Shown here: one piece after another, positions 23,550 to 33,002 of the stretch
Layout of the letters: every line of letters starts with the position of its first letter
Numbering within the stretch: position 1 is the stretch's first letter
Assembly (NCBI GenBank): GCA_031262695.1
Contig: JAISHF010000001.1
Span: 62,001-126,000 of the forward strand
Direction: 5' to 3'
Length of the DNA: 64,000 bases
DNA from: Candidatus Nomurabacteria bacterium
GTDB lineage: Bacteria > Patescibacteriota > Saccharimonadia > Saccharimonadales > Saccharimonadaceae
Made by a program: the position numbers and the translations under genes
Notes under the pieces: generated by a model
Told to the model about the DNA's origin: nothing
What the model saw: only the letters and a program-made list of their open reading frames with translations
The model's database searches: none

Positions 23550-24715
23550 TATTTAATAATCCTCCAAACATCAAGGAAAATAGTCAGTGCAGCGAGCGCT
23601 AAGATAACCAGAAAGCCACGGGTGATGATTTTTTCTTCGGTTTGTTGGCTGATTTCTTTTTTGCTGATTTTGGAGATTAAGACCATTAGCCAGCGACCGC
23701 CGTCAAGAGCAGGGATAGGCAGCAAGTTCATTACCGCGAGCGAAAGTGAGATGATGCCGACGAGGAGTAAGACCATGCTAGCACCCGAGGCGAAAGCCCC
23801 GGGGAACAAAATACCAACGATACCGATTGGGCCAGATAGGCCGTCGCCTGCGGCGGCGATTTTGGCACCACCCGTGCCGTCGCCTGCGCCAAAAACACCT
23901 TGTAAGTTGCTCCAAATACCAGAAAAAAGGTTGGCGAGCATCCCGCCGAGACCCTTGAAGGTTTCGTAGGTGAGTTGACCGGTGAGTGCCACGCCGACAA
24001 TCGGCGCACTCCAAGTGGCACGGTTTGATTCGGTGCTAAAAGTAGAAACGCCGAGCACACCTTTGCCGCTCGTGCCGTCGCCAAGAGTGAGCGTTTTGGT
24101 AGTTTCAGCGTCTGCACGTTTGACAACAAGGCTGACCTCTTGGCTCTTGTAGGCAGCAGTCATCTTGGGGAGGTCGGTGCTGCGGAGAATTGGTTCGCCA
24201 TTGAGACTTATCAAAATATCGCCTGTTTGCAAGTCATTTTTGGCAGCGACCGAGCCGGCAACGACTTGCGAAACCTCAACTGGGCCCAAGATTTCATGGT
24301 TGTCGGCTGGCACGGTAAACTGACTGGCGACCAACTTTGGCATACCGAAGAGCGACAGCCCTGTAAATACTACGGCGGCGAGAATTAAGTTTGACACCAC
24401 ACCAGCAAGCAAAAACTGCGTTTTGCCCTTAAAGCTAGCCGCACCATATGTGCCTTTACGTTTGTCGGCCGAGTTTTCGCCCTTGACACGACAAAAACCA
24501 CCAATTGGCAGCCAGTTAATAGAGAAAATTACGCCGTTTTTGAGTTTTTTGCTCCACGCACGCGGCGGAAAGCCGATGCCGAATTCTTCTACCTCAATGC
24601 CGTTTTTGCGAGCCATCAGGTAGTGGCCGAATTCGTGAACAACAACAATCAGAGTTAGTAGCAATAAGCCGCCAATAATTTGTGCGATTAAAATCAGGAC
24701 GCCCACCAAAGTCAT
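23549..24715 (-). CDS. rseP: Site-2 zinc protease, RseP/MmpA type
   Basis: 388 aa. HEFGHYLMARKNGIEVEEFGIGFPPR has the HExxH zinc site in the first helix, a PDZ domain covers about residues 130-220 (GDILISLNGEPILRSTDL), and NLLPIPALDGGRW holds the third ligand Asp in the later helix. It cleaves membrane-bound substrates such as anti-sigma factors inside the bilayer. It overlaps frr by 4 nt, the common gene order frr-rseP. Confidence 0.93.
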   Translation of the reverse strand: MTLVGVLILIAQIIGGLLLLTLIVVVHEFGHYLMARKNGIEVEEFGIGFPPRAWSKKLKNGVIFSINWLPIGGFCRVKGENSADKRKGTYGAASFKGKTQFLLAGVVSNLILAAVVFTGLSLFGMPKLVASQFTVPADNHEILGPVEVSQVVAGSVAAKNDLQTGDILISLNGEPILRSTDLPKMTAAYKSQEVSLVVKRADAETTKTLTLGDGTSGKGVLGVSTFSTESNRATWSAPIVGVALTGQLTYETFKGLGGMLANLFSGIWSNLQGVFGAGDGTGGAKIAAAGDGLSGPIGIVGILFPGAFASGASMVLLLVGIISLSLAVMNLLPIPALDGGRWLMVLISKISKKEISQQTEEKIITRGFLVILALAALTIFLDVWRIIK

Positions 24716-25257
24716 ATCTTCATTAGTTCCGCTTCTTTGGCCTTCAATTCGGCCTCAATTTTGCTAGTAAACTCTTGGGTAGTGTCGTCAATTTGCTTTT
24801 CCATCCGCTTGGCGTCGTCTTCGGAGGCGGTTTTTTCGTCTTTCATCTTTTTGACTAGTTTGCGAGCGTCTTCACGGGCGGCACGGAGGGCAATTTTAGC
24901 TTCTTCGGCCTTGCCACTTGCAGTTTTAACAATTTCGCGACGACGTTCCTCAGTGAGGGCAGGAATCGGCACGCGAACCACACGGCCGTCGTCGGCAGGG
25001 TTTAGCCCCAAACTCTGGTCGTTGCGAATCGCTGTCGCAATCGCCTGAATTGTGCTAGGGTCAAAAGGCGTGATATTTAATAGTGTTGCGTCGGCAACAA
25101 CAACATTAGCGACTTGGTTAAGTGGCATAAACTGCCCATAAGCCTCAACCTTGACGCCAGCCAACATATCGGGGTGAGCACGCCCTGTGCGAAGTTTAGA
25201 AAGTTCGTTCTTAAACCGCTCCACCACACCCTGCATCTTCAATTTCATTTCTTCCAT
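24712..25257 (-). CDS. frr: Ribosome recycling factor
   Basis: 181 aa, normal length. Splits post-termination ribosomes with EF-G. Recognised from the start MEEMKLKMQGVVERFKNELS, RTGRAHPDMLAGVKVEAYG, PLNQVANVVV, GRVVRVPIPALTEERRREI and KKMKDEKTASEDDAKRMEK. The ATG is 6 nt behind TATACT (25264-25269); it starts the frr-rseP-CPBP operon, which is leaderless. Confidence 0.97.
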   Translation of the reverse strand: MEEMKLKMQGVVERFKNELSKLRTGRAHPDMLAGVKVEAYGQFMPLNQVANVVVADATLLNITPFDPSTIQAIATAIRNDQSLGLNPADDGRVVRVPIPALTEERRREIVKTASGKAEEAKIALRAAREDARKLVKKMKDEKTASEDDAKRMEKQIDDTTQEFTSKIEAELKAKEAELMKI

Positions 25258-25269
25258 ACTAAGAGTATA

Positions 25270-26910
25270 TCATACTTTTTTGCTAGATTTGGTGCGGAAT
25301 TTGACGGTGGCGTCGAATTTATCCATGTAGCGGCCGAGAGCGAGGCGAGTTTGCGAGTAAAAGGCGGTGGCGGAGGTGTAGCAGATGGCAACGACTGGCA
25401 CGAGCACCCATTGGGCAATAAAGCCGACTAACTTCCAATGCGTGCGGTGCTTAGGCTTAGCAGGGAGCATCCGAATTGACAAAATCACAAGCAGCAACAG
25501 TCCAACCAACGCAAACTGCTGAACGGTAGAAACGATAAAAGGCAGCTGCTGAACGAGGAGGTCGGTGCGGGCGGCGCGATTGAGGTGGAGTGGAACAAAA
25601 CCGCCAAAAGCAATTAGAAGCGGATAGGTTGCAAGGGTAAGCGGTTCACTGATAAGCACAAAAAAGTGGGCGAGTGTTTTTAGGAACGGCGCCTTGCGTT
25701 TGCGAGAGAAGAGGTTTGCGGCAACATAAGCGACATCGCTCGCACCATAGAACCAGCGGCGGAGTTGCTTCCATTGAGCCTTCATACTGGCACGCAAGGT
25801 TGGGCCTTGCACAATGTCTTGGCCGATGCTGATACCAACTGGTACGGCTTGATAGTCGCCATCAAAGAAGAAGTAGGAGCGCCAGAATTGGTGGCCGTCT
25901 TCAACGATAGAACGCTTGGTCCAGAAGCCCATCGCTTTGAGGGCGCTAAGTGGCTGGCTGTGGCTCGCAAAATTACGGGTCATATGGGGGCGCATTTGGC
26001 TGGCCAAACTCCAAAAGGTGTTGCCAGCCGCAACCACACGCATTGGGGCGGGGGCATCCCAGACATTGTTCAAAAATAGCGAAACGGGCTGGAACGAACA
26101 GCGGTCGCGGTCGGGGCGGATGACAAACTCGTAGGCGACGCGGTCAAAATAGTTTTTCTCGGGGCGGTTATCGCTGTCAAGAGTGGTGATAATGACTTGC
26201 TCGGCAGGGATTTGAGCTTGGTCAAAATAGGCGGCGACTTTGTGGCCAGCGAAAGTGATGTTTGGGCCTTTGCCGACGACTTCGTCAGGGAGGTCTTTGG
26301 GGTGCATAATCGTTAAAAAAGCATGGCATTTATTTTGAAATTTGGCTTGCAACTTTTCGGCAACTTGCTGGATTGCCTCGCCGCCACGCTCTTCGTAGGC
26401 GAGAGCGATAACAATATGGTCGCGGTCAGTGCCAGAGTTTAACACGCTTTCTATGGTTGGGGCGATAATATCATAGCCCTCGTCAAAGGCAGCGATAATA
26501 ACGGCGTGATAAACATTTTTGGCTCTGGGGTAGAGATTGCGTTCAGCGGCAAGTAGGCGGAGAGTTTCTTCGTGGTCACGGACGAGGGCGGTTTTGCGAC
26601 CGCCGTCGGCTTGGCGGCGGGCATAATTAGCATCGGCATCATCTAATTCGTGGAGCCAAGTGTGCCAGTTGATATGGCGATTGTGTTGCAAATTACGATA
26701 AGCAAGAACTAGGTTAAGCCCCATACGAAGAACACGAATAAAAACAATGGAAGTAATAAGCAGCATATAAATTGCGGCCCAAGAGGGGACGAAAATGGCG
26801 AGAATGACGAGCAAAATAATTGCACCATAGCTTAGAGCGGCGGGAAAAATCTCAAAAATGCGATAGAGCGGGCGACGCTTGCCCAGCGGAATCTCAAAAT
26901 TGCTTTTCAT
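25270..26910 (-). CDS. Membrane GT2 glycosyltransferase, cellulose-synthase-like
   Basis: 546 aa. Two N-terminal helices, a GT2 catalytic domain, then about four C-terminal helices. The domain shows AFDEGYDIIAPTIESVL, TTLDSDNRPEKNYF (DxD metal and sugar-nucleotide site), IVEDGHQFWRSYF (acceptor ED) and MKAQWKQLRRWFYG (QxxRW). A polysaccharide or glycolipid of the envelope is the expected product; sugar unknown. It overlaps the small membrane gene upstream by 4 nt. Confidence 0.85.
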   Translation of the reverse strand: MKSNFEIPLGKRRPLYRIFEIFPAALSYGAIILLVILAIFVPSWAAIYMLLITSIVFIRVLRMGLNLVLAYRNLQHNRHINWHTWLHELDDADANYARRQADGGRKTALVRDHEETLRLLAAERNLYPRAKNVYHAVIIAAFDEGYDIIAPTIESVLNSGTDRDHIVIALAYEERGGEAIQQVAEKLQAKFQNKCHAFLTIMHPKDLPDEVVGKGPNITFAGHKVAAYFDQAQIPAEQVIITTLDSDNRPEKNYFDRVAYEFVIRPDRDRCSFQPVSLFLNNVWDAPAPMRVVAAGNTFWSLASQMRPHMTRNFASHSQPLSALKAMGFWTKRSIVEDGHQFWRSYFFFDGDYQAVPVGISIGQDIVQGPTLRASMKAQWKQLRRWFYGASDVAYVAANLFSRKRKAPFLKTLAHFFVLISEPLTLATYPLLIAFGGFVPLHLNRAARTDLLVQQLPFIVSTVQQFALVGLLLLVILSIRMLPAKPKHRTHWKLVGFIAQWVLVPVVAICYTSATAFYSQTRLALGRYMDKFDATVKFRTKSSKKV

Positions 26911-27293
26911 GATAACTCCGCATTAAAAAGTAGCACACGGACCATAGTTACTCCAAGAGTAACTAGCACAAAATAAGATAAGAAAATGAAAATTTTGGCA
27001 AATTTTGCAGATTTTTGACGATAGAGTTGGAGGGCGAGGATTGTCCAGAAAAAAGTGATTCCAAGGCTCGCGATAGGAAAAATTATAGCGTGCCACCAGC
27101 GTGCGCCGAGGTAGTAATTGACGATGCCGAGGTTAGTATAAGATGAAAGGGTGCGGAGATATTTGGGTTCAAGTAAAACGAGCGAAATAATAACCGCGGC
27201 CAATGCTAAAACCCACATAATAACTAACATAGCAGCAAGACCGCGATGCTTTTGCCAGATTTCTTTAAGGCTTGCGCGAATTTCTTGGTTCAT
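26907..27293 (-). CDS. Small four-helix membrane protein upstream of the glycosyltransferase
   Basis: 128 aa with helices at about 19-41, 62-84 and 92-125 and a basic N-terminal stretch. No family recognised. Start MNQEIRASLKEIW is chosen because TATACT (27301-27306) lies 7 nt before it. It overlaps the GT2 gene by 4 nt and is divergent from the second glycosyltransferase. One perfect copy of the 15-bp palindrome lies near its 3' end, extended to 9-bp arms. Confidence 0.6.
   Translation of the reverse strand: MNQEIRASLKEIWQKHRGLAAMLVIMWVLALAAVIISLVLLEPKYLRTLSSYTNLGIVNYYLGARWWHAIIFPIASLGITFFWTILALQLYRQKSAKFAKIFIFLSYFVLVTLGVTMVRVLLFNAELS
26948..26962 (+). repeat. 15-bp dispersed palindrome, perfect
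   Basis: TTACTCCAAGAGTAA with arms extended to 9 bp (TAG...CTA); inside the membrane gene, read as TLGVT on the minus strand. Confidence 0.85.
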
Positions 27294-27329
27294 TACTAAT
27301 AGTATATCATATTGTGGTATAATATATAT

Positions 27330-28277
27330 ATGAAAACGATAGATATTATAATTCCGTGCCATAATGAGGCGGAAGTTTTCCCGAAATTGCGAGAGCGACT
27401 GGTGGATTTGGCGGAAAAAAATCCTGCATATGCTTGGGAGTTTATTTTTGTCAATGACGGTTCACGCGATAAGACACTAGAAAAAATCAAGGATTTTGCG
27501 GGGAGCGATGGTAGAGTAAAATATCTCAATTTTTCACGCAACTTTGGCAAAGAGACGGCGATGTTGGCTGGGCTAGACTATGCGGACGGCGATGCGGCAG
27601 TAATTATTGACGCCGATTTGCAAGACCCGCCAGAGTTGATACCAGAGATGGTTAAAATCTGGGGAACTGGCGTGGATGATGTTTATGCACGGCGTAAGTC
27701 GCGGGCGGGCGAGAGCGTGATGAAAAAATGGACGAGTGCGGTGTATTACAATGTATTACAAATGATGACAAGGGTGCCGATTCAGGCGGACACGGGCGAC
27801 TTTCGGCTGCTGTCGCGGCGGTGTGTTTTGGCGCTCAGACAGGTGAGGGAGCGGAACCGCAATATGAAGGCGATTTTTTCGTGGGTCGGCTACAAAAAAC
27901 AAGAGATTACTTATGACCGCGACAAGCGGGCGGCGGGAAAAACTAACTTTAACTATGTGAAGTTGATTAATTTGGCGATTGACGGCATTACTTCATTTAC
28001 GACAGCGCCGCTACGGATTGCGACGGTAGTAGGGGCTTTGATTACGCTGTTCGCATTTATCTGGATTGTGCGAGTGGTGATTCGGACGTGGCTATTTGGG
28101 CCAGACGTGGCGGGCTACCCAAGTTTGATGAGCGCGATTTTGTTGCTGGGAGGCGTGCAGTTATTGTCGCTTGGCGTGATTGGCGAATATGTCGGGCGAA
28201 TTTTTATTGAAACGAAAAACCGACCGCTTTATTTTATTGAAGAATCAAATATTAAGCGCGCCAACGAAAAAGATTGA
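27330..28277 (+). CDS. GtrB/DPM1-like polyprenyl-phosphate glycosyltransferase
   Basis: 315 aa. GT2 fold with IIIPCHNEAEVFPKL, FVNDGSRDKT, IDADLQDPPELIPEM (DxD) and DFRLLSRRCVLALRQ. The C-terminus has two helices as in GtrB, which transfers a sugar to undecaprenyl phosphate on the inner face of the membrane. ATG at 27330 is 6 nt behind TATAAT (27318-27323). It probably supplies a lipid-linked sugar to the GT-C-like protein next door. Confidence 0.9.
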   Translation: MKTIDIIIPCHNEAEVFPKLRERLVDLAEKNPAYAWEFIFVNDGSRDKTLEKIKDFAGSDGRVKYLNFSRNFGKETAMLAGLDYADGDAAVIIDADLQDPPELIPEMVKIWGTGVDDVYARRKSRAGESVMKKWTSAVYYNVLQMMTRVPIQADTGDFRLLSRRCVLALRQVRERNRNMKAIFSWVGYKKQEITYDRDKRAAGKTNFNYVKLINLAIDGITSFTTAPLRIATVVGALITLFAFIWIVRVVIRTWLFGPDVAGYPSLMSAILLLGGVQLLSLGVIGEYVGRIFIETKNRPLYFIEESNIKRANEKD

Positions 28278-28316
28278 TTGCTTTTGCGAAGTGGTTCGCC
28301 AGCGGCTTTGCGTTAG

Positions 28317-30155
28317 TTATTGCTTGCGGTGATGTCGGTGATGGGCGACCGAGTAAACGACTAGCCAAGCAACGCCAACGGCGGACAGAACAAAGCCAGT
28401 CAGAGTAGCACGGCTGGTGCCGTATCTGACTTCAATGCCGTCGGCGGTGGCGATTTGCACATCATAAACGCCGTCTAGTTCGTATTGCCCCGTGCCGACA
28501 CCGATATTCTCGCCGACGCGGATGGCGACTAAGCCGTTTGGCGACTCAAAGACTTCTAGCTTTTGCGAGTTGCCGTCAGTCGTACTGGCGGTGTAGGCCG
28601 GATAATAGAAAAGTGGGTATTCTAGGTAGCCAGCGCAAGTTAACTGCTCCACAGGCGAAGTGGTACTAGCGTCGCAAACACGAATAATGCCCGCAGCTTT
28701 GCGCGCTAAAAGCCAATCGGGCATTTCTTCTTTAAGTTGGCACTGGCGACGTTCGGTGCAGCCCATTACGCGAGCAGGTAAATACTCGTATTCGGCACCA
28801 TACCACCAAGTGCGGTCTTCACTCTCGGCGAGCGAGGACAGGCGATAGTCATACCAGTATTCCCAACGCGGATGATAGACGCCGAGTGCAATTTGCGAGG
28901 CGGCAGAGGCGACGACTAAAATCGTGCCAAAAACGGCGACGAGTTTATTGGTGTGGCTCGGCTGGGCTTGGTTGCGCTGCTCTAACCAGCCATTAACTAG
29001 CCAATAAAGGCTAATCCCAGCGACAAGAGCGAGGGCGAAGGAGGAAATAGTTAGGAGTCGCCACGGGAACTGGACGACAGTAAAAATGCTTGGCGCCCAT
29101 TGCCAAGGGAAAAACCACGCCGTCGTCATAAAGGCAGCGGATAACCCGAATATGACCATCTGGCTAGTAAATTTACGAACTGGCTCGGGGAGTTTTTTAC
29201 GCACAAAGAAGAAGGCGGCTAGCCCCAAGAACGCCACAATGCCAAGGCCGTAGAAGAGGTCGTATGCGACAGGAGTGTTAAAAAATAACTCGCCAAAATG
29301 AATGCCCCGATGCCAAACGGCGTCGGCGTTTTGGCCCATATTGGTTTCGGCGAAAACTGGGTTCATAATATTATAGAGGGTAGCGCCGCGGGCTTCTAGC
29401 ATTGGCAGCAAAAATACGGCGGCGATTAGGAGCATTAGTGTGCCAGATAAGATGAATTTTGGCAGGGTGAACTTCCAGTTTTTGGCTGCGAAAAGCGGCC
29501 GCCAGTTAACGAGAACAAAAATAAGCGCAAGGGTCGCCCAAATTAGGGCCGAAAGGTTGTGAGACAAGACCATACCTGCACCGCCAACTACTAGTGGCAG
29601 AACGGCATTTTTGTCGCTTTTTTGAATGAGGCGCCAAATCCCCAAAAAGACGAGTGGTGCAAAAATGAACGGCAGCATCTCGCCATCGGCACGACGGATA
29701 AAAAAGTCAATCATATGGTAGGGGGCGACTGTGTAGGCCGCGGCTGCCAAGATGGCTGGAGTGGTTTTGCCGGTAATCTCACGGACTAATTTATAGCAGG
29801 CAAGAGCAGCGCCAAAAATCGCGACCACCATCAGGCCATTGACGCCGAGGTAGGTTAGGCCGCCAAAAAGTTTGGTTAGTAATAGCACAACCCAACCAGT
29901 GAGCGGGCCATAAAAAAGGCTTGGCGCATAGCCAAAGCCACCAAAGGCTGCAGGGTCAAATTGCGGGATGAGTTGCCCCGATTGCCAAGCATTAATGATG
30001 CCTTGGTAGCGGAACATATGAAACGGTGCATCATGGCCAGTTAGCGGCAAGCTGTGTAGAAATGGCAACGACACAACAAAAGCAACTGCCAAAACGAGCC
30101 AAAGCCCCCAATGTTTTGCAAAAAATGCCTTTGTTTTTGCCAAAAAGTTTTTCAT
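28317..30155 (-). CDS. Large GT-C-like membrane protein (PTPS-related family type)
   Basis: 612 aa with about twelve helices. The first loop reads SLPLTGHDAPFHMFRYQGI, with the D and H expected of GT-C transferases that use lipid-linked sugars; YTVAPYHMIDFFIRRADGEM is typical of the so-called 6-pyruvoyl-tetrahydropterin synthase-related membrane proteins. A large outside domain with Cys pairs covers about residues 420-570. Likely transfers sugar outside the membrane, fitting the neighbouring GtrB-like gene. It overlaps the HIT gene by 4 nt. Confidence 0.65.
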   Translation of the reverse strand: MKNFLAKTKAFFAKHWGLWLVLAVAFVVSLPFLHSLPLTGHDAPFHMFRYQGIINAWQSGQLIPQFDPAAFGGFGYAPSLFYGPLTGWVVLLLTKLFGGLTYLGVNGLMVVAIFGAALACYKLVREITGKTTPAILAAAAYTVAPYHMIDFFIRRADGEMLPFIFAPLVFLGIWRLIQKSDKNAVLPLVVGGAGMVLSHNLSALIWATLALIFVLVNWRPLFAAKNWKFTLPKFILSGTLMLLIAAVFLLPMLEARGATLYNIMNPVFAETNMGQNADAVWHRGIHFGELFFNTPVAYDLFYGLGIVAFLGLAAFFFVRKKLPEPVRKFTSQMVIFGLSAAFMTTAWFFPWQWAPSIFTVVQFPWRLLTISSFALALVAGISLYWLVNGWLEQRNQAQPSHTNKLVAVFGTILVVASAASQIALGVYHPRWEYWYDYRLSSLAESEDRTWWYGAEYEYLPARVMGCTERRQCQLKEEMPDWLLARKAAGIIRVCDASTTSPVEQLTCAGYLEYPLFYYPAYTASTTDGNSQKLEVFESPNGLVAIRVGENIGVGTGQYELDGVYDVQIATADGIEVRYGTSRATLTGFVLSAVGVAWLVVYSVAHHRHHRKQ

Positions 30156-30568
30156 TGTGCCTCCGCGATGGCTTGCTTGATTTTGGTGGCAATTTGGGCG
30201 AATTCTTCGTCAGTCATATCGTGGTTGCGGGAGCCGTGTTTAAGTTGCTGGTCGTTGTCGATTGGCACGAGGTGGATGTGGGTGTGAGGAACTAAAAATC
30301 CTTCTACAATAATGCCGATGCGCTTGGCGTTCATAGCCCTGCGGAGTGGGCCGGCCAATTTTTTGGCAACTTGCCAGAGATAATTATATAGGTCGTCGGG
30401 CAAGTCAAACAAATAGTCCAGTTGTTGCTTGGGAATCAACAAAGTGTGGCCGGCGGTAAGCGGGGAATTGTCTAAAAACGCAAGGACTTTGTCGTCCTCG
30501 TAGATTTTGTGGGCAGGGATTTCGCCGTTGATAATGCGGCTAAAAATGCTTTTTTCATTTTGTTCCAC
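30152..30568 (-). CDS. HIT-family nucleotide hydrolase
   Basis: 138 aa. SIFSRIINGEIPAHKIYEDD, SPLTAGHTLLIPKQQ and the catalytic VPHTHIHLVP (HxHxH) define a histidine-triad protein that hydrolyses nucleotide phosphoramidates or adenylylated compounds. GTG at 30568 is preferred because AAAGGAG precedes it by 4 nt; an upstream GTG at 30595 in the same frame is possible. The stop overlaps the GT-C-like gene. Confidence 0.9.
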   Translation of the reverse strand: MEQNEKSIFSRIINGEIPAHKIYEDDKVLAFLDNSPLTAGHTLLIPKQQLDYLFDLPDDLYNYLWQVAKKLAGPLRRAMNAKRIGIIVEGFLVPHTHIHLVPIDNDQQLKHGSRNHDMTDEEFAQIATKIKQAIAEAQ

Positions 30569-30619
30569 TTCACTCCTTTTTGCAATTTTTTGCACATTTT
30601 ATATCTGTATTGTAGCATT

Positions 30620-30634
30620 TTACTCCAAGAGTAG
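30620..30634 (+). repeat. 15-bp dispersed palindrome, 14/15 match, intergenic
   Basis: TTACTCCAAGAGTAG, in the gap between the HIT gene and the PTA-like gene; the only clearly non-coding copy. Confidence 0.8.
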
Positions 30635-30656
30635 CAAGTGTTTAGGTAAATGTTTT

Positions 30657-31277
30657 TTAGGATTTTTTGGCGATTTTGGCAATAAACTCGGTGGCGGCAA
30701 TAATGTCGGCGGTGGTGTCGGTTTCAGAAATGTTGGCGGCGAGAATTGGAGCGGTTGAAAATGGGCCGAGAGGGCGAAAGGTGGTGAAGTTGGCAAAGAG
30801 GGCAGCGAGGGCGTGTTGCTGGGCGAGGTTTTCGGTGACGATGAGGTTAATGTCGTCAATGTCGGCAATATGGAAAGTGCCGCTGATGAGCCAAAGTGGG
30901 TGGGCTTTTTGCAAATCGTCCACGGTTTTGGCGTCGCCGGGGAAAATAATGGCGCGGGGCTGGGCGTTTAGGAGTTTTTCTGGGTCAAGATGGGGGAGGG
31001 CGGCGAATTCGGCAAGAAGGATTTGCTCGGGGCGACCATTTTTGGCGGTGCGGTCTAAAATCAAAAGAGTATTTTCTGGCGTAGCAGCATTAGGCTCGGC
31101 GATGGCGGAACGGCCAATGATTGCATCGGCGTCGCCGTCTTGGATAAGTTCGCGAGCTTGCGGGGCGTCGTCAACGCCAGTTAAAAGCATTGTAGTGGCG
31201 AGGCCTTCGGCTTCTAGAAAGGCCGCCGCTTCGCGAATGCGTGCGTCGTCGCCCTCGGGGAAGACGAGGCGAATCAC
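30657..31277 (-). CDS. Degenerate phosphotransacetylase (PTA/PTB)-like protein
   Basis: 206 aa, against about 330 for phosphate acetyltransferase. The opening IRLVFPEGDDARIREAAAFL matches the typical start of the family, and the end PLGPFSTAPILAANISETD lies where active-site residues would be expected, but the conserved Ser/Arg motifs are not apparent. It may be a shrunken non-catalytic relative. Start GTG at 31277 follows AGGAG by 6 nt. It is downstream of pyrG on the same strand. Confidence 0.5.
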   Translation of the reverse strand: MIRLVFPEGDDARIREAAAFLEAEGLATTMLLTGVDDAPQARELIQDGDADAIIGRSAIAEPNAATPENTLLILDRTAKNGRPEQILLAEFAALPHLDPEKLLNAQPRAIIFPGDAKTVDDLQKAHPLWLISGTFHIADIDDINLIVTENLAQQHALAALFANFTTFRPLGPFSTAPILAANISETDTTADIIAATEFIAKIAKKS

Positions 31278-31317
31278 TGGATGCTCCTAGCGCTAGCAGC
31301 GGCGAAAAGTATGTGAA

Positions 31318-32955
31318 TCATAGCAAACTCCTAATGAAGGCGTCAAAAAGTGGGTGCGGGCGGTCGGGGCGAGAGCGGAATTCGGGGTGGGCTTGGGTTG
31401 CGACCATGAACTTCATGGATGGAGACTCCATAAATTCTACTAATTTGCCGTCAGGGCTGGTGCCAGAGACGACCAAGCCACCTTTTTTGATTTGCGGTAG
31501 GAACTTTTGGTTGACTTCATAGCGGTGGCGGTGGCGTTCCACGAGATTACTCTTGGAGTAGATTGTTGCGGTTTTGGTTTTTGGCACGATTTTAGCAGGA
31601 TAATCGCCGAGTCGCATGGTGCCACCAGTGAGTTCTAGGCCTTTTTGGTCGTTCATAATATAGATGATGTTGTTTTTGCTGTCGGCGCCGAATTCTTCGC
31701 TGCTTGCACCCTCTACCCCGCCAAGCCGAGCGGCAGCGATTGCCGCAACTTGCAGGCCAAGACAGATACCGAGGTAAGGCTTGTCATTTTGCAAGGCGTA
31801 AGTAGCAGCGGCGATTTTGCCATCAACGCCACGAGTGCCAAACCCGCCCGGCACAAGCAAACCGTCCACATCACCAAATTCACGCAAGGCAAAGTCGTGG
31901 TCAGAGCCAGCCTTTTCAGCATTAATCCAGACGATTTCGAGGTTAGTCTTGTTGGCGGCAGCGGCGGCTTTGAGCGATTCGGCAACACAAATGTAGGCAT
32001 CCTCGTTGCCAACATATTTGGCGACTAGGCCGACACGCACGGTGCGAGGGTATTTTTTAGTGCGGGCCGCGCTGATTTTGTGCCATTTTGCCATGTCGGC
32101 TTTTTTACCGCCAGCGAATTTGTCCAATATGTCTAGCACGCCTGATTGAACAAGATTCAGCGGCACATCATAGACGCTAGACACGTCTGGCAAATTGACA
32201 ACTGCGTCCTCGGGGAGGCTCGCAAAGTTGGCGATTTTGGCACAAATCTCGCGCGGAGCAGGGCGCTCGGTGCGAGCGCAAACGAGGTCAGCAATAATAC
32301 CGAAGCCACGGAGGTCGCGGAGGGCATTTTGGGCGGGCTTGGTTTTAAGTTCTTTGCTGGTATTAATCCATGGCACCCAAACGACACTGACATATAAGCA
32401 GTTTTCGATGCCGACGCGGCGGCGGAACTCGCGAATCGCCTCAATGAAACTCTGGCTTTCAATGTCGCCGACGGTGCCGCCAATCTCCACAATATGCACG
32501 TCTGAGCCTTGACTTTGCTGCGACTTTTCAATCGTATCTTGGATTAAATTGGTAAAATGTGGCACAAGTTGCACGGTGCGGCCGCCGAATTTGCCGGCGC
32601 GTTCGCTGGCGATTAGTTGGCTAAATAAATCGCCAGAAAGGGTGGTAGAGAAACGGTTAGTTTCAATATCTAGAAAGCGTTCGTAATGGCCGAGGTCAAG
32701 GTCGGTTTCGCGGCCGTCGTGGGTGACGAAGCACTCGCCGTGCTCAATCGGGTTAAGCATACCTGCATCCACATTAAGATATGGGTCGCACTTCTGAATA
32801 GAGACTTTTAGCCCCTTGGCCTGTAAGATAGCGCCGATGCTGGCGGCCGTAATACCCTTGCCAACGCCTGACAAAACCCCACCAACAACAAAAATATATT
32901 TGGCGGCTGACGCCGAATTTACTGCGTGCGTTTTTTTAGTTAACCCGTTTATCAT
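31318..32955 (-). CDS. pyrG: CTP synthase
   Basis: 545 aa, full length. Makes CTP from UTP, ATP and glutamine. The synthase domain opens with KYIFVVGGVLSGVGKGITAA (P-loop), and EIGGTVGDIESQSFIEAIREF is present; the glutaminase domain has PYLGICLGLQVA (nucleophile Cys), RHRHRYEVN and ATQAHPEFRSRP. Start lies 6 nt behind TACAAT (32962-32967). A copy of the 15-bp palindrome encodes the IYSKSNL segment, where the family normally has a similar variable stretch, so the motif is accommodated in an essential gene. Confidence 0.97.
   Translation of the reverse strand: MINGLTKKTHAVNSASAAKYIFVVGGVLSGVGKGITAASIGAILQAKGLKVSIQKCDPYLNVDAGMLNPIEHGECFVTHDGRETDLDLGHYERFLDIETNRFSTTLSGDLFSQLIASERAGKFGGRTVQLVPHFTNLIQDTIEKSQQSQGSDVHIVEIGGTVGDIESQSFIEAIREFRRRVGIENCLYVSVVWVPWINTSKELKTKPAQNALRDLRGFGIIADLVCARTERPAPREICAKIANFASLPEDAVVNLPDVSSVYDVPLNLVQSGVLDILDKFAGGKKADMAKWHKISAARTKKYPRTVRVGLVAKYVGNEDAYICVAESLKAAAAANKTNLEIVWINAEKAGSDHDFALREFGDVDGLLVPGGFGTRGVDGKIAAATYALQNDKPYLGICLGLQVAAIAAARLGGVEGASSEEFGADSKNNIIYIMNDQKGLELTGGTMRLGDYPAKIVPKTKTATIYSKSNLVERHRHRYEVNQKFLPQIKKGGLVVSGTSPDGKLVEFMESPSMKFMVATQAHPEFRSRPDRPHPLFDAFIRSLL
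31547..31561 (-). repeat. 15-bp dispersed palindrome, 14/15 match
   Basis: TTACTCTTGGAGTAG on plus, within pyrG, read as YSKSN. Confidence 0.8.
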
Positions 32956-33002
32956 ATCTATATTGTATCACCACCGAGTCCGATAGGGAAGAGGTGAATT
33001 TA

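Noticed and set aside
25256-25268. ATACTAAGAGTAT as another palindrome copy
   Set aside because: It lacks the CTCCAAGAG core and is the TATACT box of frr.
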